Below, piece after piece: positions 53,676 to 62,900 of a stretch of 64,000 nucleotides of DNA. Both the position numbers and the translations under genes were made by a program. The notes below the pieces were generated by a model that was given only the letters and a program-made list of their open reading frames with translations, had not been told where the DNA came from and made no database searches. The stretch covers positions 992,001 to 1,056,000 of the forward strand of contig NZ_CP070351.1 in the NCBI RefSeq assembly GCF_016919385.1, read 5' to 3'. Source of the stretch: Gordonia sp. PDNC005 (GTDB taxonomy: Bacteria; Actinomycetota; Actinomycetes; Mycobacteriales; Mycobacteriaceae). Numbering within the stretch: the first letter of the stretch is position 1; every line of letters starts with the position of its first letter.

Positions 53676-55169
53676 ATGTCAGTTCCAGGCGGATCGACGT
53701 TCAAGCCGGTCACCGACCGCCCGTGGGCGGCGCTGATGGCGCTGTGCATCGGCTTCTTCATGATCCTCGTGGACATGTCGATCGTGGCCGTCGCGCAGCC
53801 GCAGATCAAAGACGCGCTCGACGCGAGCGTCAGCGGAATCGTCTGGGTGACCAGTGCGTATCTCCTCACGTACGCGGTGCCGCTGCTGATCGCCGGGCGG
53901 CTCGGCGACAAGATCGGGCCGAAGAAGGTGTACCAGGCGGGCCTGCTGGTGTTCACTCTCGCGAGCCTCTGGTGCGGCCTCGCTGATTCCATCGGGGAAC
54001 TGATCATCGCCCGCGGCGTGCAGGGACTTGGCGCGGCTCTCATCACGCCTCAGACGATGGCGTTGATCACGCGCATCTTCCCGCCTGAGCGTCGAGGTGC
54101 AGCTATGGGAGTCTGGGGAACCGTCGCAGGCGTCGCCACCCTCGTCGGCCCGCTGCTCGGCGGAATCCTCACCGACTCGTTCGGTTGGGAGTGGATCTTC
54201 TTCGTGAACTTGCCGGTCGGTCTGATCGGCCTGGTTCTGGCGCAGATGCTGGTGCCCGACGTCGAGACACACGACCACAAGTTCGACTGGATCGGAGTGA
54301 TCCTGTCCGCCGCAGGACTCACGGCCATCGTGTTCGGCATTCAAGAAGGAGAGAGTTACGACTGGGCCGCATGGATCTGGGGTCTGATCGGCGGCGGCAT
54401 CGCCTTCATGGTGTTGTTCGTGGTGTGGGAGAGCAAGATGCGCGCCGAACCGCTGGTGCCGCTGAGTCTCTTCCGAAACCGAAACTTCACCCTGTCGAAC
54501 ATCGGCATCATGTCGATGGGCTTCGCAGTCTCGGGTTCGATGATCCCGATCATGTTCTTCCTGCAACTCGTCGGCGGCATGTCGCCGACGAGGTCTGCGC
54601 TCATCATGGTCCCGATGGCGGTCTTGACGGGCATTCTCGCGCCGATCGTCGGACGAATCCTCGACCGGGTGCACCCCAGCCTGATCGTCGCGACCGGACT
54701 GCTCGGCTATGCGATCGCCACCGCGTGGGCGGGTTTTGTGTTCCACCCGGACACACCGGTCTGGCTCCTTCTGCTGCCGACGATGCTCATGGGTGTGTCG
54801 AGCGCCGGAATCTGGGCGCCCCTCGCGGCGACTGCGACCCGCGACCTCCCGTGGCACCAGGCGGGCGCCGGTGCCGGCGTCTACAACACGACACGTGTCG
54901 TGGGGTCGGTCATCGGCGCGTCGGCCATCGGCGCACTGATGATGTCTCGTCTCGCAGCCAACGTCCCGGGTGCGGACTTCGATCACAGCGAAGGCGGCGC
55001 GACCGGGCAACTCCCCGAGATGATCCGCGGCGGATTCGCCGACGCCATGGGCCAGTCGATCTACCTGGCCGCGGGCATGCTGCTCATCGGTTTCGTCGCG
55101 ACGCTCTTCCTCAAGCGGCCAGCTCACCAGGGCGCACCCGCCCCGGCTAAGGACTCGCTCTCAGCGTGA
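53676..55169 (+). CDS. DHA2-family MFS multidrug exporter
   Basis: A 497-residue MFS transporter with 14 predicted helices (EmrB/QacA type), equivalent to Rv1250. The opening FFMILVDMSIVAVAQP gives the family D-x-T/S-I-V-x-V-A-x-P pattern, and the loop 2-3 motif GRLGDKIGPKKVYQAG is the MFS signature. It probably exports drugs or hydrophobic metabolites by proton antiport. The ATG at 53676 follows GGGGGAG. Its end overlaps the end of the convergent TetR gene by nine bases. Confidence 0.93.
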   Translation: MSVPGGSTFKPVTDRPWAALMALCIGFFMILVDMSIVAVAQPQIKDALDASVSGIVWVTSAYLLTYAVPLLIAGRLGDKIGPKKVYQAGLLVFTLASLWCGLADSIGELIIARGVQGLGAALITPQTMALITRIFPPERRGAAMGVWGTVAGVATLVGPLLGGILTDSFGWEWIFFVNLPVGLIGLVLAQMLVPDVETHDHKFDWIGVILSAAGLTAIVFGIQEGESYDWAAWIWGLIGGGIAFMVLFVVWESKMRAEPLVPLSLFRNRNFTLSNIGIMSMGFAVSGSMIPIMFFLQLVGGMSPTRSALIMVPMAVLTGILAPIVGRILDRVHPSLIVATGLLGYAIATAWAGFVFHPDTPVWLLLLPTMLMGVSSAGIWAPLAATATRDLPWHQAGAGAGVYNTTRVVGSVIGASAIGALMMSRLAANVPGADFDHSEGGATGQLPEMIRGGFADAMGQSIYLAAGMLLIGFVATLFLKRPAHQGAPAPAKDSLSA

Positions 55170-55826
55170 CGCGCGGACCTCGATCGCGTCGATGAACAGA
55201 CCGAGCGCGACCTCGAACTGGTCTTGGTCGTCGACGTCCGGGAGATGTTCCGAGACGGATGCCAGGTTGGGGAAACGGTCGGGGTCCACCGACTGGTATT
55301 CGCGACTCCACGCGAGACGATCGGCGGCGAGATCGTCGGCGGGAAGGGTGGCGATCGCCGCTTCGAGCGCGGCGTAGGAGAGTGCGACGTCGACCAGTGC
55401 GCGATAGTACGACGCCGCTTCGGCGCCCTCGATTCCGGCGGACAGCAATGCCCCGATGACGAGGTCGGCTCCGGCGAACTCGGCTTCGCTGCGGACAGTT
55501 CGGCCGGCGACGGCCACCGCCACGTGTGGGTGTGTCCGGCAGGCGTTGCGGACGCTGTGGCCGAGTACGCGGAGTGTCTCGCGCCAATCCTCCGCCGGCT
55601 CGATCTCTCCGACAGCGTCCTTGAGCAGACGGTCGGCGAGGGCGAGGAGCAGGTCGTTCTTGTTTCGGAAGTGTCGGAGAACTGCCGTGTGGTCGACGTC
55701 GAGCGCCCGACCGAGACTCCGGAATGTCAACGCATCGGCGCCGTCGGCATCCATGATCGCCACAGCTGCGTCGATCACCCGACCGCGTGTCAGTCGGGGG
55801 CGCGGGGCGTCTGGAGTGGTCGGCAC
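55161..55826 (-). CDS. TetR-family transcriptional regulator
   Basis: A 221-residue TetR regulator. The HTH covers ~12-56 (TFRSLGRALDVDHTAVLRHFRN in register; here given as SLGRALDVDHTAVLRHF). The C-terminal domain is of the TetR_C_33 or similar type. It starts at GTG 55826, converges on the MFS gene and is divergent from the serine hydrolase gene. The 27-bp dyad at 55868-55894 is its likely operator. Confidence 0.9.
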   Translation of the reverse strand: MPTTPDAPRPRLTRGRVIDAAVAIMDADGADALTFRSLGRALDVDHTAVLRHFRNKNDLLLALADRLLKDAVGEIEPAEDWRETLRVLGHSVRNACRTHPHVAVAVAGRTVRSEAEFAGADLVIGALLSAGIEGAEAASYYRALVDVALSYAALEAAIATLPADDLAADRLAWSREYQSVDPDRFPNLASVSEHLPDVDDQDQFEVALGLFIDAIEVRASR

Positions 55827-55867
55827 ACCGCTGATCCTACGTGCCGGAGTGGCACCGGTTCTGCAAT

Positions 55868-55894
55868 GTCACCACTGTTGACAACTGTGGTGAC
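55868..55894. promoter_or_regulatory. 27-bp dyad operator candidate between tetR and the serine hydrolase
   Basis: GTCACCAC-N11-GTGGTGAC, with GTTGACAAC inside, is a near-perfect 27-bp dyad: only one base pair on each side of the centre breaks the symmetry. It contains TTGACA (55878-55883), a consensus -35 for the serine hydrolase direction. Binding would block that promoter and the tetR promoter alike. Confidence 0.68.
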
Positions 55895-55952
55895 CAAGTG
55901 GTTGCATTCGAGTCGTTCCACTCGAGCAGATTCCCTCCCAAGGAGTTCAACC

Positions 55953-57119
55953 ATGCTCATTCGTCATCGCGCCGCCGCCGTCCTTGCGGTCGTCGTCTCA
56001 CTCGGACTCGTCGCGCCGCCGGCGGGCGCGGTGCCGGAGCCGGAGTCTCTGCCGGTTCTGCCTCACGTGATCTTCTACAAGACGACGACCATGGCGCCGT
56101 CGTCGAACCCTGTTGCACTCCCGCGAGTCTCCGGCCGACTCGGCGCGACGTACCGCTACCAGGGCAAGACGCGGACCTTCGACGACTACCTTCGTCGCAC
56201 GTCCGCCCGCGCGCTGGTCGTGCTGCACGACGGCGAGCTGCTTGATGAGCGCTACTTCGCGGGCTACACGATGAACAGTCACTTCAACTCGTGGTCGGTG
56301 GGCAAGTCGATCACCTCGACGGCGGTCGGCATCGCGGTCGGCAAGGGCCTCATCAAATCGGTCGACGATCCGATCACGAAGTATCTCCCGGAATTGAAAG
56401 GCTCCGGATACGCCGGAGTGCCGATCAAGCACATCCTGCAGATGTCGTCCGGCCAACGCTACGACGAGTCGAGCTACGCCAACGTCACAGACGGGGCCAC
56501 CGGCACCACTATCCGGATGGTGCTCGGGCAGCCGCTGATCGATCAGGCCCGACAGTCGGTCCGGAAGATGCCGTCGGGGAAGCAGTTCAACTACGCGTCG
56601 CTCGACACTTTTGTCCTCGGCCGTCTTGTGACCAAAACCAGTGGTCAACCGCTCGCAACGTTTGTGCAGAACAACATCTGGAAGCCTGCGGGAATGAAGA
56701 ACCCGACTCCGGTCGGCGAGGACTACTACGGTTCGTCGATCGCGTACGCCTCCTATCACGCGACGACGCGCGACTTCGCACGCTTCGGTCAGCTGTTCAT
56801 GAACGGCGGTGTGGTGAACGGCCGCCAGGTGGTGCCCGCCGCATGGGTGAAGGAGGCGACGTCGGTGCAGTCGGCCCAGGTCGCGAATGGTGCGCTGCAC
56901 GACGGTTCCGTGTACGGCTACGGCTACCAGTGGTGGCTCGGCGACGGTGATCGCGGTGACTTCCTGGCCGTCGGCATCCTCGGTCAGTACGTGTACGTGT
57001 CGCCTCGGGACAGAGTTGTGATCGCGCAGAACAGTGAGGACCTTCAGGCCGACACGAACATGGAAGAGGCGTTGCCCGCATTCCGCGCGATGGCCGATCG
57101 GATCACTTCTCGCGGCTGA
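55953..57119 (+). CDS. Exported serine hydrolase, beta-lactamase family
   Basis: A 388-residue exported class C beta-lactamase-like serine hydrolase (beta-lactamase/D-Ala-D-Ala carboxypeptidase fold). A signal peptide ends at AGA near residue 26. The catalytic S-x-x-K is S115-V-G-K118 in SWSVGKSI, and FNYASLDTFVLG holds the Tyr-x-Ser motif. Its real substrate may be an ester, amide or peptidoglycan unit. AAGGAG is eight bases before the ATG at 55953. A much longer frame upstream runs antisense through tetR and is not used. Confidence 0.92.
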   Translation: MLIRHRAAAVLAVVVSLGLVAPPAGAVPEPESLPVLPHVIFYKTTTMAPSSNPVALPRVSGRLGATYRYQGKTRTFDDYLRRTSARALVVLHDGELLDERYFAGYTMNSHFNSWSVGKSITSTAVGIAVGKGLIKSVDDPITKYLPELKGSGYAGVPIKHILQMSSGQRYDESSYANVTDGATGTTIRMVLGQPLIDQARQSVRKMPSGKQFNYASLDTFVLGRLVTKTSGQPLATFVQNNIWKPAGMKNPTPVGEDYYGSSIAYASYHATTRDFARFGQLFMNGGVVNGRQVVPAAWVKEATSVQSAQVANGALHDGSVYGYGYQWWLGDGDRGDFLAVGILGQYVYVSPRDRVVIAQNSEDLQADTNMEEALPAFRAMADRITSRG

Positions 57120-57202
57120 CCGCGTGCCGGAATCGGGAATTGTCAGACCCCGCTCGTAGTATTTCAGGCGAGTCGATCGCTGAGATCAGGAGAGGGGGAG
57201 CG

Positions 57203-58465
57203 ATGAGCCGGCCGATGTACGAGATGGAGCCTCTCTTCGAGCTCGATCTCCCCGAACCCCCGCCTGCTCCGACGAAGAAGGCGACGCCGAAGCGCCGAGT
57301 GGAGCCTGCTCCGCCCGCCCCTGCCGTCGATCCGGAAGTCACGTTCCTGCACACCGCCGACTGGCAGCTCGGGATGACCCGCCGTTTTCTACCGGGCGAG
57401 TCCCAGCACACCTACGCGGCGGCCCGCGACGCCGCGGTCGTCCGCATCGGCGAGGTGGCCGTGGAGACCGGCGCCGAGTTTGTTGTGGTCTGCGGTGATG
57501 TGTTCGACGATCCGCGGGTCTCCACCCGCATCATCCGTAGGACACTCGATTCGCTCGGCGACTATCCGGTCCCCGTCTACCTGCTGCCCGGCAACCACGA
57601 CCCACTCGACGCGACGAGCGTGTACACGTCGGCGGAGTTCGTGCGTGCCTGCCCGCAGAACGTCCACGTACTCGACAAGCCAGGTGTCGTCCGCATCCGC
57701 GATGGTGTGAGCATAGTGGCGGCGCCGTGGCACACAAAGCATCCGTCGTCCGATCTGATCGCCGACCAGTTGGCCGTTCTCGGCCCGTCCGACGACATCA
57801 GGATCGTCGTCGGTCACGGCGGCATGGACAGCCTCAGTCCCAACCCCGACCCGTCGATCGTCGCCAGTGCGGGCGTCGACGCCGCAACTGCGGCGGGTCT
57901 CGTCGACTACGTTGCGCTCGGCGACCGTCATTCAGTCACGTCCGTCGGCGACACCGGACGGGTCTGGTACTCCGGTGCCCCCGAAGTCACGGCGTTCGAC
58001 AACGTCGAGACCGAACCCGGCCATGTGCTGCAGGTGACGCTGCGGCGAGGCGGGGACCGGTCGATCGACGTTCAGCGGCACCGTGTCGGCCAGTGGGCGT
58101 TCCGCACGCTGACCCAGGACATGAACTCGATCGCCGACGTCGACCGGCTGCGGGAAACGCTGAGCGCGCTCACCGACAAGCCTCAGACCGTGGTCCAGCT
58201 CGGTCTCGTCGGCACCCTGACCGTGGCGGAGAACGTCGCTCTCGACGAACTGTTCGACGAGTTCGGCGACCGTTTCGCGGGGCTCACGACATGGGACCGG
58301 GAGCACAACCTCGTCGTGGTGTCCGACGACGCCGATCTCGACACCCTTGATCTGCAGGGATACGCCGCGCGTGCAGCCGCGGAGATCGCCCAACGGGCGG
58401 CCGACGAACCCGAGGCGCGGTCGGCGCTGTCGTTGCTTCTGCGTCTGGCCGGGAGCCGAGCGTGA
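57203..58465 (+). CDS. SbcD-like metallophosphoesterase (Rv1277 type)
   Basis: A 420-residue DNA-repair exonuclease-like protein (SbcD/Mre11 family). The first ~45 residues are Pro-rich. Phosphoesterase motifs are HTADWQLG (~50-57), GDVFDD (~98-103), LPGNHDP (~128-134) and VGHGG, then LGDRH. The second metal ligand of motif 1, usually His in DWHLG, is Gln here. AGGAGAGGGGGAG precedes the ATG at 57203. The stop overlaps the start of the SbcC-like gene, so both are translated together and probably form one complex. Confidence 0.92.
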   Translation: MSRPMYEMEPLFELDLPEPPPAPTKKATPKRRVEPAPPAPAVDPEVTFLHTADWQLGMTRRFLPGESQHTYAAARDAAVVRIGEVAVETGAEFVVVCGDVFDDPRVSTRIIRRTLDSLGDYPVPVYLLPGNHDPLDATSVYTSAEFVRACPQNVHVLDKPGVVRIRDGVSIVAAPWHTKHPSSDLIADQLAVLGPSDDIRIVVGHGGMDSLSPNPDPSIVASAGVDAATAAGLVDYVALGDRHSVTSVGDTGRVWYSGAPEVTAFDNVETEPGHVLQVTLRRGGDRSIDVQRHRVGQWAFRTLTQDMNSIADVDRLRETLSALTDKPQTVVQLGLVGTLTVAENVALDELFDEFGDRFAGLTTWDREHNLVVVSDDADLDTLDLQGYAARAAAEIAQRAADEPEARSALSLLLRLAGSRA

Positions 58466-61053
58466 GGGTTCATCGGCTGAAGGTTGTGAACTTCCGCGGT
58501 GTTGTTGAACGCGAAGTGGTCTTCGCCGACGTCGGCGTGACCGTGATCGAAGGCGAGAACGAGGCGGGGAAGTCGTCGATGGTCGAGGCTCTCGACCTGC
58601 TGCTGACGACGCGCGACAAGAGCAGCAAGGCGAGTGTGCGTGCCGTGCAACCGTCTGGTCGAGACGTCGGCAGTGAAGTGACTGCCGAGATCTCCTGTGG
58701 GCCATGGCGTTTCGAATATTTCAAACGCTTCAACAAAGCGCCCGAGACATCACTGACCATCCTGGAGCCGAAACCCGAACAGTTGACCGGCCGGGCGGCG
58801 CACGAGCGCGTCGAGCAGATCCTCGATGCGTCTCTCGACCGCACGCTGTACCGGGCATTGAGTCTGCTGCAGTCGACTGACCCTGAGCTCGGCGCGCTGA
58901 CCGACAGCTCGGCGCTGTCCAGGGCGTTGGACCGGGCCGCGGGCGACGTGGACGTGGAGCAGGCGGGGGAGAGCCCGCAGACTCAGGACCTTCTCGCCGC
59001 CGTCACCGCTGAGTATCAGCGGTACTACACCGCTGCACAGGGCAGGCCGACCGGGGAACTGTTGGCCGCCGAGCGGGCGGCGGTCGAGGCTTCGAACGCG
59101 GTTGCCGAACGAGAACGGATCCTCGCGACCGTTCAAGAGGCGACAGACCGACTCCCGGGTGTCGCCGACGCCATCGCCGAACTCGCTGAGCTGGAGTCCG
59201 AACAGCGCGTTGAGGTGGCCAGGCTGGCCGCCGAGGTGGCCCAAGCCGACGCCGTCGTCGAGAAGCTCGACAAGGCGAAGGCGGTCGTCGCTCAGCGGCA
59301 GGCCGAGGCCACAACAGCGGTGAAGGCCGTCAACGAACGCAAGGGCCTGCGCGCTCGTCTTGGGCAAGCCGAGTCGGACGTCGCGTCCGGCCGTGCGGCT
59401 GTAGAGTCGTCGCGGAATGACGCTCGCACGGCGGCTCAGCGGGCCGATGAACTAGGTATCGAGGCGACCGCGGCGCAGGAGCGGCTGGCTGCCCTGCGCG
59501 AGCGGATAGTCGCAGCCGAGGCGGCAGAAGTTGTCGCGCGCGACCGCCGGCGCCGCGCCGAGCTCGACGCGACGATCGGCGCGGCCGCTCGGCTGCGATC
59601 TGAGTTGTCCGAGGCGGAGAAGGTTGCGGCCGACCTTGTGGCGACCGACGCCGACGCGGCTCGCGCGGTGAATTTGGACCGCGCGATCGCCGCAGCTCAA
59701 GCGCGTGTGGACGCCGGAGTCCCGACAGTGATCGTGACTCCACTGGGCGGCGGCGTGACCGTCGACGGCCAGGCGGTCACCGGCGAGACAACAATGAAGG
59801 CCGGACATGCGGTGTCTGTCGACGCGGCTGAGGTCCGGGTGCGGGTAGTGCCGGGAGACGACGCACAGGCGTTGGCAGGCGAACTCGAGGCGTTGCGCGA
59901 TGAGGCGACCGCCCTCGTCGATCGATGCGGTGTCCAGCGACTGTCGGATGTCGTCCCGGTCGCCGCGCGACGCACCGAGGCGCTCGGACGGATCCGCGAG
60001 GTGGAGCGTGCGCTTCGGCGAGAACTCGGTGAGCGCAGCGTCGACGATCTGACCTCCGAGAGAGACGCGGTCGACGCGCGGATCCCGGACGTCGAGCCGG
60101 AAGACGTCGACGACCTCGGTGCCCTCCGTGTTCGGGAGCGGGATGCCGCGAACGCGTACGCCGCCGCTGAGCGGGCTCGTGACGTGGAATCTGCGCGTGC
60201 TCGTGAACACACGAGCCGTGCTGAGGTCTGGGAGAAGTCCGGCGAGAGGGCAGCCGAGACCGCGGTCGCCCTTCGTGAAGAAGTGATGCGGGCAGTGGCG
60301 GAGGCCAGTGATGCAGATTTGGTCTCGGCGGCATCGGCTGCAGCGCGAGACCTGGAGGACGCGCAGGTCGCGGCGTCGAAGGTGGCTTTGGACGCCGCGC
60401 GTATGGATGTCGCGGGCGTGCGCGCGCGTTACGACGAAGCCGAAGCGGCGCTCGACCGCACACGCTCGAAGATCGCTGACGAGCGCAAGACTCAGACGGA
60501 ACTGACGACCCGACTGGAGGTCTGCCGGAGCGACGGCCGCTTTGACGAATTGTCCGACGCTGTTGCAGAGAACGATGCGGCTGTCGCAACGCTGCGCCGA
60601 GTGACCGAGCGTGCGGCCGGTGCGCGGGTGCTCTTCGAGACGTTGCAGCGAAAGCGGACCGAGAGTCGAGCCAGGTACGTCGACCCGTTCACGCGCCGCC
60701 TCGAGGAGCTGGCCGGCCCCGTGTTCGGAGACGGCGTTCGGTTCGGAGTCGCTGACGACTTCCAGATCCAGACGCGCACCCTCGACGGGGTGACCGTCGA
60801 TGTCGAGTCGCTGTCGGGCGGGGCCCGCGAGCAGCTTGGCCTGCTCGCGCGGCTCGCATGTGCGTCCCTCGTCGACGAGGCCGACGGCGTGCCGGTGATC
60901 CTCGACGACGCTCTCGGGTACTCCGACCCGAAACGACTCACCTCTATGGCGCAGGTCCTCGGACATGCGGCAGGCGACTCCCAGATCATCGTCCTGACCT
61001 GCACGCCTGACCGATACCGCGACGTCCGTGACGCGACGTTGATCGCCGTCTGA
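58462..61053 (+). CDS. SbcC/Rad50-like SMC ATPase (Rv1278 type)
   Basis: An 863-residue SMC-like ATPase, partner of the SbcD-like protein. Walker A GENEAGKSS is at 31-39; the signature LSGGAREQLG and Walker B VILDDALGYSD lie at the C-terminus, as expected for a split ATPase head. Between them are coiled-coil arms (about 200-410 and 470-740). No C-x-x-C zinc hook is present; instead a beta-rich segment (~418-466, VTVDGQAVTGETTMKAGHAV) sits where the hook would be. GTG 58462 overlaps the upstream stop (GTGA). Confidence 0.9.
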   Translation: MRVHRLKVVNFRGVVEREVVFADVGVTVIEGENEAGKSSMVEALDLLLTTRDKSSKASVRAVQPSGRDVGSEVTAEISCGPWRFEYFKRFNKAPETSLTILEPKPEQLTGRAAHERVEQILDASLDRTLYRALSLLQSTDPELGALTDSSALSRALDRAAGDVDVEQAGESPQTQDLLAAVTAEYQRYYTAAQGRPTGELLAAERAAVEASNAVAERERILATVQEATDRLPGVADAIAELAELESEQRVEVARLAAEVAQADAVVEKLDKAKAVVAQRQAEATTAVKAVNERKGLRARLGQAESDVASGRAAVESSRNDARTAAQRADELGIEATAAQERLAALRERIVAAEAAEVVARDRRRRAELDATIGAAARLRSELSEAEKVAADLVATDADAARAVNLDRAIAAAQARVDAGVPTVIVTPLGGGVTVDGQAVTGETTMKAGHAVSVDAAEVRVRVVPGDDAQALAGELEALRDEATALVDRCGVQRLSDVVPVAARRTEALGRIREVERALRRELGERSVDDLTSERDAVDARIPDVEPEDVDDLGALRVRERDAANAYAAAERARDVESARAREHTSRAEVWEKSGERAAETAVALREEVMRAVAEASDADLVSAASAAARDLEDAQVAASKVALDAARMDVAGVRARYDEAEAALDRTRSKIADERKTQTELTTRLEVCRSDGRFDELSDAVAENDAAVATLRRVTERAAGARVLFETLQRKRTESRARYVDPFTRRLEELAGPVFGDGVRFGVADDFQIQTRTLDGVTVDVESLSGGAREQLGLLARLACASLVDEADGVPVILDDALGYSDPKRLTSMAQVLGHAAGDSQIIVLTCTPDRYRDVRDATLIAV

Positions 61054-61061
61054 TCTGGCTG

Positions 61062-61502
61062 TCAGTCGACGACATACCCGTTTCGCCCGCTGCGGTCGCG
61101 TTGCCGCCGGATGACGTAGCGACCGGGGGCCATTCCCGTGGCACCGTGCTCCGGATGGATCAGGTATGCGGTCACGGTGGTCTCAAGCAGGCCGAGTGCG
61201 AGCCGAAACGAGTCTCGGACCTGCGGATTCCACCGGCAGAGACCGACGTCGGAAACTAGGACGTGTGGGTTGCCGCCTGACTCGCTCCGCAGCAGTTCGA
61301 TCCCGGCACCGCGCACCTCGAAAGGCCGGTCGGCGAATGTCCTGACTTCTGGCACGAGGTCGGCGGGGATCACGATGAGGTCGCCTTGAGCCTGTATCCC
61401 ACTGATGACTGGGACATGAACCTGTTTGTCGAGATGGTCGAGGACGTCGATGCCCGCGCGGACTGCGAGGTGGGCGAGTGTGGTTGGGCTGTCTGTGATC
61501 AT
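61062..61502 (-). CDS. Small protein of unknown function, partner of the DUF6745-like gene
   Basis: A 146-residue soluble protein of unknown function. It has a beta-rich pattern with GDLIVIPADLVPEV and, near the end, HPEHGATGMAPGRYVIRRQR, a striking Gly/Arg-rich motif that I recall seeing in small proteins next to DUF6745 genes, but I cannot confirm this. The ATG at 61502 follows AAGGTG by six bases. It lies 29 bases after the stop of the DUF6745-like gene on the same strand. Confidence 0.72.
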   Translation of the reverse strand: MITDSPTTLAHLAVRAGIDVLDHLDKQVHVPVISGIQAQGDLIVIPADLVPEVRTFADRPFEVRGAGIELLRSESGGNPHVLVSDVGLCRWNPQVRDSFRLALGLLETTVTAYLIHPEHGATGMAPGRYVIRRQRDRSGRNGYVVD

Positions 61503-61531
61503 GTTGTTCACCTTGGTAGTCGTTGAGTCGG

Positions 61532-62794
61532 TCAGGTTCGGCGCTGGAGGCGCGCGTACACATTGCCGGGAAGTCCGTACGTCCATCCCGCGGCATCGAG
61601 GGCTGTCGACGCCCATCCGGGGACACTGAGTCCGTATCGGCGGTGGGTTCCGTCTCGCTCCACGGATCCGTTGACAGCGAGGAGGATGCGAGTCGGCATA
61701 GACCACCTGGGTGGCGTCTCGTACAGGTCGAGGCGTGCCCCGAGGTTGCCCGGGTCGTCGCTGCTGTCGATCAGGCGGATGCCGGACTGTTCGATGAACT
61801 GCTCCCACCCGATGTGTTCGATCGCGATCCGACGAACCTCGACGTTGGGTTCGTTGACGATGCGGTCGACTGTCGGGTCGGTGACGACCCACTCGGGGAC
61901 GAGAGTGCCGTGGATTGCGAACACGCGGCCTCCGTCACGGAACTCGATGGCGGGGCTGTCGACGTTGTGCAATCGGCGTTCGCTGTTGACTGCGGCAGGC
62001 GTCGGTTCAGTGCTGAGGGCGCACGGCCGATCGGAGACGAAGCAGACGTCGTCGGCAGGCCACCACCAGCCGCACGAGGACACCATCGCTGACTGAAGGT
62101 CGAGAACGGCGTCGCATGCGGGTGTGAGGTCGGCGAGGCCGAGCTCTCGGATGATGCTGAAGTACGCGACCCGGTAGGCCTCCTGTTGGCCTAGCCAGGT
62201 GACCACGCCGGTCTGAGGCTCTACGAGGCGCTTGATCCCGGTGACCACACTGTCGACGAGCGTGGTGCGTAGGCTCTCCCAGATCGATTGTCTGAGCAGC
62301 GTGTAGACGTCTGGGTCCGGGATGTACGGCTCGTAGGACGCGTAGCGCCAAGTGGGCGTGTTGCCCGGCGGATAGAACTGGCTGGGAAACGGATCGGTGT
62401 CGGCACGACGCCTGATCCGAGCCTTCATCGTTCGATGCGACGCACTGAACAACTCAGTGACGCCCGACGTCATGGACTCCGGACCTTCGTGCAGGGTCCG
62501 CATGATGTCGAGAGCCGCGCCGGGCGACGGGGTCCAGATCACCTCCGGCCGGCGAAGACCCGCGAGAGCGTAGATGTCGCCGATCGCCGCCTCGGCTGCC
62601 GACACGTCGGCAGGGTCGCAGGAGAGACCCCGCTGGAGCCAAGGTTCGCGCAGTGCCTTCGCGGACTCGACGAGGTCGTCGGTGCGGTCGACACGAGGCG
62701 GTCGGGATGCTGCGCGGCGTCGTGCGCCGCGGCCGGAGGTCACGCCTGTGAGGCGGTGGCCGCCTTTCCACTTGAGATCATGGTGAAAGACCAT
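61532..62794 (-). CDS. DUF6745-like protein
   Basis: A ~420-residue cytoplasmic protein whose C-terminal ~200 residues resemble the DUF6745 domain: VCFVSDRPCAL, a LHNVDSPAIEFRDG strand pair, IHGTLVPEWVVTDPTVDRI, then EVRRIAIEHIGWEQFIEQSG and DPGNLGARLDLYE, ending near YGLSVPGW and WTYGLPGNVY. The N-terminal half is helical and less conserved. No catalytic or transmembrane signature is visible. The start is uncertain: ATG 62794 is used, TTG 62818 and GTG 62743 are alternatives. It heads a two-gene operon next to a tRNA gene. Confidence 0.72.
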   Translation of the reverse strand: MVFHHDLKWKGGHRLTGVTSGRGARRRAASRPPRVDRTDDLVESAKALREPWLQRGLSCDPADVSAAEAAIGDIYALAGLRRPEVIWTPSPGAALDIMRTLHEGPESMTSGVTELFSASHRTMKARIRRRADTDPFPSQFYPPGNTPTWRYASYEPYIPDPDVYTLLRQSIWESLRTTLVDSVVTGIKRLVEPQTGVVTWLGQQEAYRVAYFSIIRELGLADLTPACDAVLDLQSAMVSSCGWWWPADDVCFVSDRPCALSTEPTPAAVNSERRLHNVDSPAIEFRDGGRVFAIHGTLVPEWVVTDPTVDRIVNEPNVEVRRIAIEHIGWEQFIEQSGIRLIDSSDDPGNLGARLDLYETPPRWSMPTRILLAVNGSVERDGTHRRYGLSVPGWASTALDAAGWTYGLPGNVYARLQRRT

Positions 62795-62854
62795 GACACG
62801 GATTCGTAAGAAGCGCAACGGCTTGCTCGCGTGACCGCTTCGGAAGCCCCGGTG

Positions 62855-62884
62855 TTGGGGCGTGCGGGGCAGGTGCGCTAATGT
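62855..62884 (+). promoter_or_regulatory. Promoter candidate for tRNA-Arg
   Basis: TTGGGG at 62855-62860 and TAATGT at 62879-62884 are separated by 18 bases. Transcription would start near 62891, ten bases before the tRNA. The -35 is weak. The same gap also holds the promoter of the divergent DUF6745-like gene, which I could not place. Confidence 0.45.
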
Positions 62885-62900
62885 TGCTCTCGCTTGACCC

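Noticed and set aside
55224..55952. Long upstream extension of the serine hydrolase frame
   Set aside because: It runs antisense through the tetR gene and lacks a ribosome site. The ATG at 55953 has AAGGAG and starts a normal signal peptide.
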